The notes beneath the pieces were generated by a model. That model had not been told where the DNA came from and did not search any database. It saw only the letters and a list, made by a program, of their open reading frames with translations. 64,000 nt of DNA. Origin: Cristatella mucedo. Taxonomy: Eukaryota; Bryozoa; Phylactolaemata; Cristatellidae. Of the stretch, positions 35,713 through 47,644 are shown piece after piece (position 1 is the stretch's first letter; every line of letters begins with the position of its first letter). The translations under genes and the position numbers were made by a program. The DNA is taken from the NCBI GenBank assembly GCA_009760855.2, contig WPIO01000050.1, positions 2,497,501 to 2,561,500 on the forward strand, read 5' to 3'.

Positions 35713-36802
35713 AACCCATAGTTCATTAATTACTGCTATGAGTACTAGCATGGTGCAACGGTGCACATACGTTTTGTCCCTCGGAGCCACTGGAGATATT
35801 TATGCTCTCAGGCCACGCCGGCCATCGATAACAGATTTTTGTCAAACTTGCAACAGACTGACTCTGAAAACTGAGCTATAAGTTAGCTGCCTATAACGAG
35901 CAAATTGCGTTCCAACAGGTAAACCTTTGTGGTCATTTCTGCAGTACCTAGCATAACTTGAAACCAAAATGCAGCTTTACGGCTCGCTTTCAGACAGTCG
36001 GTTCCTGCAGGATCAGTTGCCCACAATTTAGTCAAATGCCATCAAATGTGCAGATCCCCATCTGCATCATGCATGCTCAGGCCAGAATTTTACATCTATC
36101 ATTAACCCGCTTATGGCATTAGCTTACAAAGACAAATTTGAGTTGCAGGCAAGCAATAGTGCACACACAATCAAGTGGAGCAAACAAGGCAGTGAAAGGC
36201 GAGATCGGTCAGGACTGAGGTATGAACGAATCGGAGCAGCCCACTGGGGGCCGACGTCGTGAGAACAACTAAAGTGGGAAGTGCTCGCTGTAAGCCTACA
36301 TCCTTCCTTATTTTAACGGATATCAAGGTAAATTAAATTTGATATATTTACCATTCTGGTGAACCCCTGAAAAACGAGGCGTGCCAATAATATACCCGGT
36401 CCACTGCTTGAGCTGCACTAACGAACGCAATAGTAGGCACTTAAATCACCCGGACCACTCTCACTTCACTTGTATAATGTTACAGAAACGCACGGTTGAA
36501 TAGACAGGTGTCGCTTTGCACAGTATGATCAGTTGCATGGCCACGCTCAGCACGAAACTGACTTAAGACACCTGGTTCTGACTTCGGATAAATTGCTTCA
36601 GCAGCCAAGTGAGCGATTTACCACCGATGCTGCCACACTCACGCAGCAGCCTAGTAACCTTGAGCACATAAAGCCAGATATGTAAACTGGAGACCGGTAG
36701 CAATGCACAAACTGTTATCACGATGCACGCCTTGGTGCCATAAGAGGTGCATTGCCAGCAGCGTCGTGTCCGAGTCGAGAATTCGACATGGCATCGGCTT
36801 AC

Positions 36803-37086
36803 CAGCTGTCGGATAACCCGATCCATGGAGCACGCTCCAAGCTTGGTAGTTAAGTCTTACGAGAAGCGATTCCGCTGAGGTCTCGCTTTTTGCTGCCTCG
36901 GTGGATGGCTGCTGGCGGCCCTTGGGTCTCGGGCATGACGCCGTTTGGGTAATGGCAGCTGTTCTCGATACCGCCACGCCCAGCGGGTGAGCACCGTGCT
37001 GTCGCTTGGCTCCAAACGGTCCCGAGCGCCGCTTTCGAGAGCTTGGAATGCTCCTCGGGGGCGGCATCAAGCTTGTCGCTGCGTCA
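36803..37086 (-). CDS. Module A exon (284 bp)
   Basis: Seen: acceptor GTTTACATTCATAG before 37086, donor AGCTG|GTAAGCC after 36803, length 1+94x3+1. The product begins DAATSLMPPPRSIPSS, passes through HGAHPLGVAVSRTAAITQT, and ends SAESLLVRLNYQAW then GSGYPTA. It aligns along its full length and without gaps with the 284 bp exon at 33.7 kb, so the frame has been kept while residues diverged. That pattern supports coding constraint. An internal ATG (MPPPR) is shared by both copies and could serve as a start if each copy opened a separate gene, but the frame stays open to the acceptor. The next exon is module B at 35.0 kb (junction Asp). Confidence 0.7.
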
Positions 37087-37681
37087 CTATGAATGTAAAC
37101 GCTGTAATAATCATTTGCGGCTGAATAATAAACGACGACTTATGGGAAACGACTCGTCAATAAATTATTTCGGCTAGCTCTTTCTTGCGTTTCCAAAACT
37201 GCAGCCAATCACTAGCATTGGCAAGGCCAATAAAGTGCAGCTCCAAAAAAGCTGACTGCAACGTGTAGGCACTTGTAGCCTAAGTAGCAAACCCATCGAA
37301 AGAGCAGTAGCCGGTGCGGTCGATGGCATAGCATCTCCTGAGCCCATGCAAGCGAAAGAGGAATACGGAGAGACTTGAATTTGACCCCCACAATGGCACC
37401 ATACCACTGCTGGCTTTAGCGGTCCGATTCAGCGTCTCCCAGATGCCACGGAGTCACCACCGACTGAGGCCTCCTGTTGCCGCCTTCCGTCTAACCAGTG
37501 TCACCAATCAGGCTTTAAACGCTGCTTGTGTGTAATCGCTAGCGTGCGATCGATAGAAGCAGCTCACGAGCGCCGACTGGTGCTGACCCCATGTGCTATC
37601 AGTTCGAAGCTGCTGGCAGGTGAGCAGTGGTGCATGCACACATAGCTACCCTGTAGTCACCACCAGAAGTACGTCACTCAC

Positions 37682-37805
37682 CCAGTTGTCTGGATCGGTT
37701 GCAAGCCTCTATTTGGTGCCAGCAGCTGCAGCCGCGTGACGGCATTAGTCGTCGTGCCACCTTCTCCTCGAGAGCCGGCGTCAGTATTCTGCTGATCGCC
37801 CGTGC
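37682..37805 (-). CDS. Module B exon (124 bp)
   Basis: Seen: acceptor TTTGACTTTCTTAG before 37805, donor ACTGG|GTGAGTGACG after 37682, length 2+40x3+2, entry phase 1 and exit phase 2. The product starts TGDQQNTDAGSRGEGGT and ends GLQPIQTT. Both ends align with the B exons at 35.0, 32.7 and 18.0 kb, while the middle is variable and gap-rich. The junction with the A exon at 42.1 kb gives a Cys codon, and the exit joins the A exon at 37.1 kb as Gly. Intronic sequence just upstream (AGAAAG followed by an AT-rich run) is also shared with the 35.0 kb copy, so intron and exon were duplicated together. No domain is recognised. Confidence 0.65.
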
Positions 37806-38659
37806 CTAAGAAAGTCAAATGTCGGATTCTCTGCTTCGAGGCACGATACTTATTTGCCATTGAAAAACTGAGCAAGCAACTTCTGAGGAGTAGACGAGGA
37901 CTTTGAATTCGACCTATTTGCCGTGCACAACAAACAGTGGGTATTTTGCATAGCTCACAAATATTACTGCATCTCTATCTAAGCGTAATAAAGCGCTCTG
38001 CAAGAGAAGCCATGCCGTGCAGTAATTGCTGGATAGCTCGGTATAATGCATTCGATTGAGTCCCTGGTTAGCTAAGACGGATTCATCCAGACGCACGTCC
38101 CTGATCCAGTAGCTAATCGATCGGAATGGCATTCTTTCTCACACTTCCTCACTCTTTCTTCCTTAAGCTTCTATTGACTTTAAAGAGCACTAAATACGCC
38201 TCGACTCTATCCGATGGAGTGACATGTTTGATAGGGCTAAAGGAGAAGGTAGCCAGCCAGGGGTTTCCATGTCAGCTATTGATTCATCGCCCATAATAAA
38301 TTGCTCCAGCAGCAGTAGAGGAAAATATACTTTACGTACACACAAGTACTTAGTTCTAGTGCAGGTAAATTTATGCGACCCCATCACTGAGTAGTTATGC
38401 CAAAGGAATGTACTGAGGGGCGTACTTAAAGTTACTTTAAATGAGCGTGGTCTATCAGTACCAATCTTTTTTATAGTAATTTCAAACTCTGCAGTGCATG
38501 CATGCTAATCTCATTCAGTCCAAAACGTAAACCTTACTTAGTAGCGAGAATGACCTTAGAAGGGCGAATATCCAAGACCATCGACATCGAGGCTGTCCAC
38601 AGCAAACTTGATTCTTCGTCTCTGCTTGTGAATCCTCTTCCAGACCTTTCGTAGCAAAA

Positions 38660-40290
38660 ATAATGCTATTCTCTGCTAATTTTGATTGATCTTTCGGCCG
38701 CGTTTCATAAAACCTATAGCTGAGTACCACTCGAAAACTTATCATCTTGCCTGGACATTACCAGCACCGGACGCCCACAATTTAGGTCCTCTCTTAGTGT
38801 GAGACCCCAGAGGGTTTAAGTAAACGGACGAAGATCATCCGAAGAACCACCAAATCATAGGGTATGTCATGGCTTAGCTCATGGTCCGCTTCCTATCAAA
38901 ATTTATTATTTCCCTCTTGCCGATGCAATCGCAAAGCTAATTCTATGCTTGTGATAAGCGGCTCTACCCACGCTATTAACCATCCCGAGCCCCTAACTCG
39001 TCAAATTCTGTTAACTTCCTCTTTGCTTGCATTGCTGAAATATGGGGCATGAACCGAAGTCAATTTTCTCAAACTAAATGATGCAATCTACTTGCTAGTC
39101 AAGTGTAAACCACATTGGGAATAATTACCACTGGAGACGGTCTGCATATCCCCTGGTGCCTATGCATGTAATATTGGTGACCTGTTGAAAATTCACATCC
39201 CCACTGGACATCCACATAAACTCCTAGGTCAAGCCTGCCTACTCTTAACTTTATAATATTATTACAAATTCTGTTAACTTCCTCTATGCTTGCATTGCTG
39301 AAATATGGGGCATGAACCGAAGTCAACTTTCTCAAACTAAATGATGCAATCTACTTGCTAGTCAAGTGCAAACCACATTGGGAATAATTACCACTGGAGA
39401 CGGTCTGCATATCCCCTGGTGCCTATGCATGTAATATTGGTGACCTGTTGAAAATTCACATCCCCACTGGACATCCACATAAACTCCTAGGTCAAGCCTG
39501 CCTACTCTTAACTTTATAATATTATTACAACTTGGCTTGCTTAGACATGGGTAGTACATCCACACTGTTTAATGCATTTCAGGCATCTCGCCTAGACTTT
39601 CACTACTCACTGCTCACAGGTCAATCGACCTGCACAACCAGGCTCTTAAATGTTGCAGATAACTTTGCAGTGAGGCTTACCTTCCATGAGCAACTCAGTT
39701 GGGAAAACAGACACGTTTTCCAAACCGACACTGGCTCTTGACCAATTTGCGTGTAGAACTCAAGCCTTTTCCGCTTTTTGAAGGTCTCATTATTCTTTGG
39801 CTCTAGCGTACCTATCTGAACTAAACTCCAACGAGGCTTTACAATGTGCTCCCGAGTGATTAAACTCACTCAGAGCTTCCTGGAAGTACCCTCAAATCTT
39901 TTAAAGACTATGCATTTGGTTAGCATACCCAAAAAGACAAGGACTCACTCCCGAATGCAGCCAATACATTTCTTTACTTGAAAATATCCACAGTCATCTT
40001 ACAATGAACGTGTTTCTCAGAGTATTGTGTGGGTTCTTGTGAAATTTCCATTGTGGGCTGGTGGGTGTTTATGTTGAGCAAGCTCCCCATGCTGCTACAA
40101 TGCTCGATCCTATTTAAAGTATATGCACGTATGAAATTTGATTGTTACCTTAATCCTTATTATGCTTGTTAGCATTATGTATGTTGTGGTTAACCAATGC
40201 TTCACGCTTCCTTTGCAGCAACTGTAAATTGCCTGGAAAGGCATTCCGTTCTCTGTGGAAAATTTTTTTTATTTGTATTAGTATTATTGA
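38660..40290 (+). mobile_element. L2-like fragment, RT to 3' end, internally duplicated
   Basis: Begins with LLILIDLSAAFHKT (the RT motif LLxLLDLSAAFDTIDH in other copies), then LPLADAIAKL and the post-RT region, which is present twice as a 263 bp tandem duplication. The rest is a degraded C-terminal domain and 3' UTR ending CCTGGAAAG..TTCTCTG and an ATT-rich tail. It sits within the A-B module array, inside an intron of the minus-strand gene. Confidence 0.7.
39002..39530. repeat. 263 bp tandem duplication, two nearly identical copies
   Basis: Copy 1 starts at 39002 and copy 2 at 39265 (CAAATTCTGTTAACTTCCTC). I see only about three differences (CTTTGC/CTATGC, CAATTT/CAACTT, GTGTAAA/GTGCAAA). 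Both are post-RT L2 sequence. The near identity contrasts with the heavily decayed host element, so the duplication is recent or an assembly artefact. Confidence 0.9.
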
Positions 40291-41335
40291 TAAAAAAATA
40301 CTAGCTTATTCGGCAGCTTCTTTTTAGTAGCGGAAAATGAGTGTTTACAGCCTCTTGCAATAGCAGTGAATGATTGTCTACCACAAGCACCCACCTAGGG
40401 ACGTCGGATGAGAAGATCAACCAACTTATCTAGTCAGTGATCATGGCCAACCAAGCGACGCCCTATCAAGATTGGCTTAAGGTATCAATTCATCACTACA
40501 AGTTGGACGATAAAAAGGAGAGGAAGAAACTTATTGCATAAGCTCTCTTCTCACGGCACTGCCCATTACGACTATCTAATGAACCCAAAAACGTCAAACA
40601 CCAACTTTTTAAGACATAGAAGCACTTTGCAGACCCCACCTTGGCATTAAAATGAGTGCAACAAAAATTAATAAACAATACGCCCGGCTGTTGATAGGTG
40701 TCGTATCCCACACTCTCCAACAGTAATCATCATGCTAAGGGTGGCATTGTAGGCTTAGGATTAAACTAGCAGTAATTGATACTAGTTAGTTGACCAAGTT
40801 CAGCCAAACCACACTGATTTGTGCATCAGTAAACACGAAAACTCCATGAACTCAAAAAAATAACTTTCCAACGATCCCTGACGATGAAATGTATGAGTCG
40901 GATCGGTGTTCACTGTATGTTTCCTGGCAGTCATTGCCAGCACAACTAAAGAAGTAGACACCGCGGTGGCAGCCTATGACTTTCCTAACTTTTCAGGATA
41001 CCTTCACCTTCCTGGCTAAGCTAAAATCGTATCGGGGCGTATCGAGGTTCTTTCCATATTAAAATATTTTGGATTAACTTGCCCTTTATCCAAAAAATGC
41101 AGGGGAGCAAGATTCAATGGACCTAACCTCAGTCAAATCCCAATAGAGCATGTTACAAGTGGTCAGTTGAATCAACGATTGCAATCGCTCTTGGCTTGCT
41201 TGATTGCATCCCAACGCCAAACTAGCATGAAGCTGACTAGAGATAGCCGTTACCACTCATTCAACTACCATAAGCAGTCGAGCGAGTACGTTACTTGTGA
41301 CTCTGCATCCAGAATACACAACTCCAGACCTTAGG

Positions 41336-41935
41336 TAATAATAATAATAACAATAATTCACCTGATAAAGCACTTTCAGTGAACTCCAGCTCTATCTAGG
41401 TGCTTTACATTTGCTTCAAAGGAAACACGGTCGAATGGTGATTAGTAGCACGCTATGTAAACAACAAGAATAACATGGTTAGGTGGGCGATGCACACGGT
41501 CAGAATGCAAGTACGGTTAGTGGCAGCATACACAGTGTCAGCACTCATAAGCAAGCAGAGGACAAATCACACGGACCCACCACCAAATGGTGTGATACAT
41601 AGAGGCACATTTGTTTACTGTGGTAAAAGCAGAGGAGCTCGTGATGCAAGTTAGAATTGAGTTCAAGGCATTGGGAGCATAAGAACTAAATACACGGTCT
41701 ACAAATAATTTGATGTACACTGAAGGTGTAGCCAAGCGAAATGATTCAGAGAAGGAGGTGGTAGGATGCCTAGCCTGGTAGGGGAGTTGATCTCATTTTT
41801 AGGCTGGAGCCGAAGAATGAAGGGACCTGAAAGTGAGCGACCTAACCATGAAGTCATTCCATTGCTTGATTGGTAGCCAGGACAGGTCTGAGAAAAGTGG
41901 TGCAGCGTGGCAATAGATTCGCTCACGACCGGCAA
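41336..41935 (-). mobile_element. L2-like 3' end fragment
   Basis: An AATAAT-type tail, hairpin remnant (AGCACTTTCAGTGAACTCCA), 3' UTR and C-terminal domain up to FSQTCPGYQSSNG, all on the minus strand and 5'-truncated. It lies in the intron just downstream of the 749 bp module A exon. Confidence 0.8.
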
Positions 41936-42129
41936 TGGACACACACAGAATAAAACCCGAGTAAATCTGAAAATGGGTAGAGCCCAAAGAATGTATCAGA
42001 ATACGATATTATACCCATGGAGTCTAGAAAACCTACTTTGATGCCTTGACACAAGCAAACGAGAACGAGAACTTGATAAGCATCGTTCCCCAGGTGCCAA
42101 TGAGAGCCAAAAACTCGCCTGCAACTTAC

Positions 42130-42878
42130 AGACAGCCGGGTAACCCGATCCATGGAACACATTCCATGCTTGGCAGCTTAGCCTTTCGAGCAGTGATTGG
42201 GCTGCGACCTGGCTGTTCCCTGCCTCAGAGGACGCCTGCTGGTGACCCTCTGCCGTCAGTGGTGATGCAACCTGCATAACGGCCACCGACTGGTCCCATC
42301 GTTCTGAACACTGATCGTTTGTGCCCGGGACGCTCCAAGCGGGCGATGAAATGTCCGACGGTACTGCATTACACTGGTTAGAGATCTGAATGCTCTGGGG
42401 AAGATACGACACCTCTGATGGTCCCGGAGGTTGCTGGTAACAACTTTGGATGCTCCAAGCGGACGACGATGCATTAGATTCTTCTGAATTCAACTCGCTA
42501 GGATCCGTAACGCTCCAAGCTGGTAACGACGCATCCCAAGGTCCTAAATTCCACTCGCTAGCACCCGGGATACTCCAGGAAGGCAAGGAAGTGTCCCATA
42601 GACCGGAGTGCCATTGGTGAGGGGTGTCGACACTCCAAGAAGGCAGCGAGGCATCCGACGGCTCGTTGAGGTCAGCGACAGGCACAGGTGACAGCTGAGC
42701 TCTCACAGCTGGTCGTGCTGTTGCTTCTTCCTCGTTGCTCTCTGAAGAACAGTCACATTGCCAAATCATCTTGAGCTTCGGTGAAGCCTTGACGATCTGA
42801 GACTGGCGAGCGATTTGCCGAGACTGATCGAAAAAAGGTCTACCACACGTCAAACTTTCGGTTTGATAAAACAAGCAG
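42130..42878 (-). CDS. Large module A exon with 20-residue repeats (749 bp)
   Basis: Seen: acceptor CATGTAAATTTAG before 42878 and donor GTCT|GTAAGTTGC after 42130, open throughout, entry phase 2 and exit phase 1 (1+249x3+1). The first 70 residues include an acidic stretch (SSESNEEEA). The middle holds about seven degenerate 20-residue repeats of the type SDASLPAWSV..P..W, each with a W-S-V/I core. The last 40 residues (AEGHQQASSEAGNSQ, QSLLERLSCQAW, GSGYPAV) match the C-terminal part of the A exons at 33.7 and 36.8 kb. It is 2.6 times as long as those, and the extra length is the repeat block. The intron start GTAAGTTGC..GCGAGTTT resembles that after the 33.7 kb exon. The nearest downstream B exon is at 37.8 kb. 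No known domain or transmembrane segment is recognised. Confidence 0.7.
42268..42665 (-). repeat. Coding tandem repeat, about 7 x 60 bp
   Basis: Inside the 749 bp exon the bases ACTCCA or CGCTCCA (plus-strand reading) recur roughly every 60 bp, and the encoded unit of about 20 residues recurs with the core (S/W)-D-x-S-L-P-x-W-S-(V/I). Units 1 to 3 are the most alike, while units 4 and 5 have lost the Trp. The same CTCCAAGCGGG string also occurs once in the module A exon at 33.9 kb, so the array looks like a local expansion of a segment already present in module A (inference). Confidence 0.65.
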
Positions 42879-42899
42879 CTAAATTTACATGTTATGCAA

Positions 42900-43329
42900 A
42901 CTCCTCCACTCGGCTAGTTATGTATGGCACGGTCTTTTAAAAGTCGGTCTGTAATTCACTTCAGTGAAGAGCCACCTGCTACAACAGTGTTCTGCTCTGC
43001 ATGGCTAAAGTAAACAAGTCTAAGATATATTACACAGAGCATCACCTTTTTAGGATAAAAATGTGTGTGTTTTTATGATTTATTGTGGGTTTATGGTTTC
43101 ATCTTTTTAGTTTTATGGGGTCACGGTTTGATGATTTGATGTTTTATGGGCATGAGTCAGGGTCCTGCAGAGAACGATGGTGTTGAAATGTCAGAAGAGG
43201 ATTATCGTGACCCATCTAGTGGCGAGCTCAAATACGCAGCTGTTCTCAGAGTCAAATTTGTTTATGCAACTTCGCTTGCTTGCTGTCAGGGCTGCAAACT
43301 ACAAGCTATTTTAGTAGAAGTGGCATAGT
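42900..43329. other. Region upstream of the 749 bp exon
   Basis: A run of short repeats of the type TTTATGGGTTTATGATTT lies at 43.05-43.15 kb. No promoter element or upstream exon is supported. Confidence 0.35.
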
Positions 43330-46300
43330 GGTCCGTGTAAACAGATTCTGCTGGAAGCAGCTTCACGGACCGCATCAAGGGTTACTGTAGGCTGGCTTCT
43401 CGACTCGAAGCAGAGGATTAACGAGTTAAATTGTCTACCAAACTACGTGGCACATGTATGCATGTATTGGTATTCATGGCAAGCGGTGCGTTAACGTTCC
43501 TGCCAATCTTCACGAGGTGGTGAAAAGGAACTATGCCCAGCTGCTGTCATTGGTAATGCGAGTGCAGGTTTTCTAAGCCCTGCGAGTGAAGTTTTTTTAA
43601 GCCCTGAAGGTAAGGAGAGACTTCGCATGTTGATCTTGCAGAGTGCATGGAAAGCACGGCAGTGGTGCTTAGGTGGCTGGAGGTGTTGCCCGGTAAAGCA
43701 CGTTTGCTGCACTCTGGTATGATAAACGCTCGTCGGACTGAGCAGGTCGACAGGAGCGACCAAAAACGGAAAAGGGCAATCGCCGATGGTATGTGTGCCG
43801 GGCAGCTCCAAGCTGGTTTGGTCTAGCGGTTAAGGTGCTCGCCCCGACCAAGGTCGTGGGCTCGAACCCGAAGCATATGTGAAGGGCTTGTTCGAGATTA
43901 AGTCCTCTTAGGGCGCTATGTAAATGAATTATATTATATATTAAATTATATAACAAAGGCAGATCACACAAAGATGCCGGCGAGACCTCCAAAAGTGACG
44001 GCAGAGCCCGACAAGGCTATCTTCACGACCTTAGCAGAGGCATACAGCAGAGAGGCGGTGGTGTCCGTTAGAGAGTGTCAAAGTGCCAGAGGCCTGCAAG
44101 TTGACACTAATTGTTCTGGAGGGAGGTCGGAGTCAATCGTCAGTGTCAGTAAAGTGCTTATTTGACATGTTAAGGAGGCTGGCAAGTTGCTCACTGAGAA
44201 AGCATGCAAGACGCTCGCTTTACGGTCAAAAGTCACTTAATTTTGGACTGCTGTGGCATTGCCGCGTCGTAGAGTGGTGTTTTAGTTCAGCGATGTCCTG
44301 AAATTACTTTATTTGTTGATAAGTTTTGTGATCTCAAGATAACAGATCACGATCTTATATTTGAAAATGGGCTTGACCTGCTTGCCTTGACTGAAACTTG
44401 GCTAAATTCAGTAAATTTGCTGATAAATAAAGACAATACCTTAACTGGTTTCTCATTCCTTCACACCCATAAATCAATCAAACCTGGGGTTGCAATCGCT
44501 GTAATCATTCACTCGAAATTCAACATTAAGCTATTAGCAGTACCAGCGAAACAGTTTTTCGAGTCGTCTAGACTTCACCTGAAGACAAGCTACCGATGGT
44601 GGCAATAGTCTAACGTTTAGTAGGTACCAAATCCAATTTATCTAACATTTCTCCGGTCTCATTTATTTTTTGGTGTGCAAGAAATCGATCCTTGCTCGTT
44701 ATTGGCGATTTAAATCTCCACTTTAATAACTTATCTAAGACTTAGGCACTGAATTACGTGCAATGGCTGATTAATTGACTCTTGTGGCTAATGTGAATGG
44801 TCCTACTCACATCAAGGGTCATGCACTCGACCAAGTTTTCTTATATAGCTCACTTTGTCATCACCAATTATAACCAAACCCTGCTTTAATGAACACATAC
44901 AGATCTCGTTGATAGTGCGTTGTGTGGCCGCCTCATCCTCCTCTTAAATCAGCCGTGAATCGTGAAACCTCAAAACCCTTGACGTTGATGCTGTCCAAGA
45001 GAGAATATCTGCCATAATTCTGCTGCTCAGTCACCATGCAATCTGTTATCATTGGTACGACATTACACTAGCTACGACACGACACTAGCTGACGTGCTCG
45101 ACGAGTTCACACTTCTGACTAAGCACAAGGTGAGCCACCCCCCCCCGACGGCCGATGGTTTACCACCGACATTACACTAGCTAGGTCTTCTAAGCTCAAG
45201 CTTAAAAAACCTCAGGATCAGGAGTGGCTGCCCATCGACATTCATACGAGGAATACCATTAAACGTACCAATTGAACCTAGCAAAGGTCAATTATTGCTT
45301 CTACAAAAATGTCGTTTAATCACGGATGCAAAATCCTAAACTGCTTATGTCAAAGATCAAGATATCTCATCTCCACAACCGCTCCCATGTTCGCTCTTTA
45401 ACTGATGATGCCTGTGACGACTTAGCTGATTGCTTCTCTTGAATCTTTGTCTAGAAGATGGACAATATTAGGGAGTCCATCCCTGCGAAGGCAGCATTCC
45501 CCTAGAATGTGGTCCCACGATTCCTTGCATCACATCAATGTCTATATACAAGCTTGCAATTATTGATTTTGTTCTGAAGTTTATTTACCAATCGAAGAAA
45601 AAAACAAGTCCTTTGGATCCTGTTTATATTATTCTTCTCCTACGTTGCCTTCATCTGCTGCTACCATGCATAACAGACTTAATTCCCATGTCATTAGCCT
45701 CAAGTCACGTCCCAGCACTTTTCGTAAAAGCTGTCGTTAGGCCAACACTCAAGGAAGTTATAGTGGAACAAGAGAACGCAAGCAACTACTGGCCAGTCTC
45801 CCTTCTTCTATTTCTATCAATGATGCTGGTACGAGTCGTAGCAGGCAGTTAAATCATATATTTAAATTTCAAACCTGCTTATAAGTTGAAGTCTGGTTTT
45901 AGGGCATGTCGCTAAAATTAGTCGGCATTGTTTCGAGTCTACAATGACATACTTAGAAATTCAGAAATAGGTAGTCTATATCCGCTTGTTTTCTCAAAAA
46001 TCTTTTTTTGCATTTTTAGATACTATTGAACATTAAGTCCTTCCCGAGTGCCTCTTTTCTCGCCTTGACATCACTGGCTCTGATTTCCAATTGCTCCAGC
46101 AATATCTCACTGGGTGGCTCCAGAGTATTGATGGGCATAGAGAGAGATTGTCTGAGGTAATTTTGAATTATTGGGCACCTAAGGGCTCCACCTGATCCGG
46201 ATCATTTCACGACCTATAATGTCTTCCTTGCCGATGGGATTGCCAAGAACAATCTATGCTTTCATTTCTATGGGGACGAGACTTATTTGTACATTTGCTT

Positions 46301-47345
46301 TGATCACTCCAGTGCTTGAAAGTTTCAAATTCTGTCAACTCCCCTGCTGCAAGTATTAATGATATCCACACAAGGATTGCTGCAAACTTTATTTAATTGA
46401 GTGATGATAAAACTAACTTATAAGTTATATAGCAGACTTGTGATTGAGAAATAGGAACGGCTGAGGCAAAAAATCGTCTTTGCCTGCATATCACCTGTTG
46501 AATCTGCACGAAATCTAGGTATCGAATTCAAAGGTGACCTTTCGTTAGACGACCGTATTATCTCCACAATCAAGTCTGTATACTTTTGGATACACAACAA
46601 TGCTAAACATTTAGCCGGTTTAGACATGGCTACCACATTTAAATTGGTCCGTGCCTTTGTGACATCTGGTCTTGACTTCTATAACATACTCCTCGCCGGT
46701 TTGCCGACACGTGCAATTAGAAGCTTACAGCTGGTGCAAAACTGTGCAGAGCCGCTTGTCTGTCGTGAGCATGGCAGTTGCCGCATCGCACCAATTCTCG
46801 TTCAACCTGCATTTGCTACCAGTCAAGCGAGGGATCGAATGCAGGGTTTTGTCGCTCACTTTTAGGTTCCTTAATTTTTCGGCTCTACTCTACCTATCCG
46901 ATCTAATCCCTCACCAGGCTCAGCATCGTACCATCTGCTTTTCGGAATCTAGCTGTTTACCTCTACCTCGCACACCCTAGGTCTTGTGGAGACAGTGCCT
47001 TGTGTTCGGATGCTCAGAAAGGCCATAGCTTGCTCCCGACTTCGCTCAAGATATCTCATGACTTAACCACATTTAAAAAGAAATTGAAAATAGCACCTAT
47101 TAATTACAGTGTTTACTGGGTCACTGTGATTCATCCTTCATGTGCTAATGAGTGCTGACAATGTGTATTCAGCGACTAACCATACTTTTATGCCGATTTC
47201 GTGCATGTTGCATCTAACCATGTCGTTCTCGGTGTTTATCGGGCCCAAAACCTCAAACCATTTGATAGTGCTTCCTTTGCTACAAATGTGAAGCACGTGG
47301 AGAGAGTTCTCCGAGGGCACTATATCGTGTGCAATATTATTAAAA
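43330..47345 (+). mobile_element. L2-like retrotransposon, most complete copy
   Basis: 5' ORF1-like region (43.33-44.10 kb, split by a SINE1). Endonuclease with GLDLLALTETWLNSVNLL at 44.37 kb and SLLVIGDLNLHFNNL at 44.69 kb. RT from SLASSHVPALFVKAVVRPT at 45.69 kb through a degraded AAFDTI region to FYGDE at 46.27 kb in place of the A-D-D core. C-terminal domain FVTSGLDFYNILLAGLP at 46.66 kb and 3' UTR to 47.33 kb. Numerous stops and frameshifts; non-functional. On the strand opposite to the modular gene. Confidence 0.85.
43811..43953 (+). mobile_element. SINE family 1, inserted in L2
   Basis: GCTGGTTTGGTCTAGCGGTT, GTGGGCTCGAACCCG (B box) and GATTAAGTCCTCTTAGGGCG, then an AT tail. It interrupts the ORF1-like part of the L2 at 43.3-47.3 kb. 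Target-site duplication not obvious. Confidence 0.85.
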
Positions 47346-47644
47346 AGTAGTTGTGCAGTGTAAGCGGTTTTATGGTTATTTCGGGCTATAGGGTTTATAT
47401 TAGAATTTGGTTTAATGATTCAATAGTGTTTGGGGATAAGGTACGACCTCAGGGCAGAGGACAGTCCGTTGCATAGATGGCCTAAATATGCAGATGTCAG
47501 TTGATACGAAGGTGTTCTTCTAAAGCAGCTTGCTTGGTTGTGATGCATTAAACGTTAACTTTTAACTTGACAAAAAGCTCGTCTTTATTTGTAATGGGCA
47601 TGCTGTACATTTCAATCTTATAATAAGCTCAGGCGATATAGACG

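Larger units (their letters stand above)
32500..42880 (-). repeat. Module A/B array: three large duplicated units
   Basis: Three B-A blocks (32.5-34.0, 34.8-37.1 and 37.7-42.9 kb) repeat in the same order and strand. Intronic similarity extends beyond the exons. Upstream of the B exons, AGAAAG/GTAAATAAGC-type sequence recurs. Between A and B, strings such as GGTTACCGACGATTGCCAATG (33.38 kb) and CAACGATTGCAATCGCTCTTG (41.17 kb) recur near CTTGATTGCA. The third unit is enlarged by two L2 insertions (38.7-40.3 and 41.3-41.9 kb). Confidence 0.55.

Noticed and set aside
38538-38665. A minus-strand exon-like open stretch ending in a good donor (GCTACTAA|GTAAGGT).
   Set aside because: The frame that fits the donor reaches a stop at about 38.67 kb and there is no credible acceptor. 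The start of an L2 fragment also lies at that edge, so it may be a truncated exon or chance. It would also break the A-B order.
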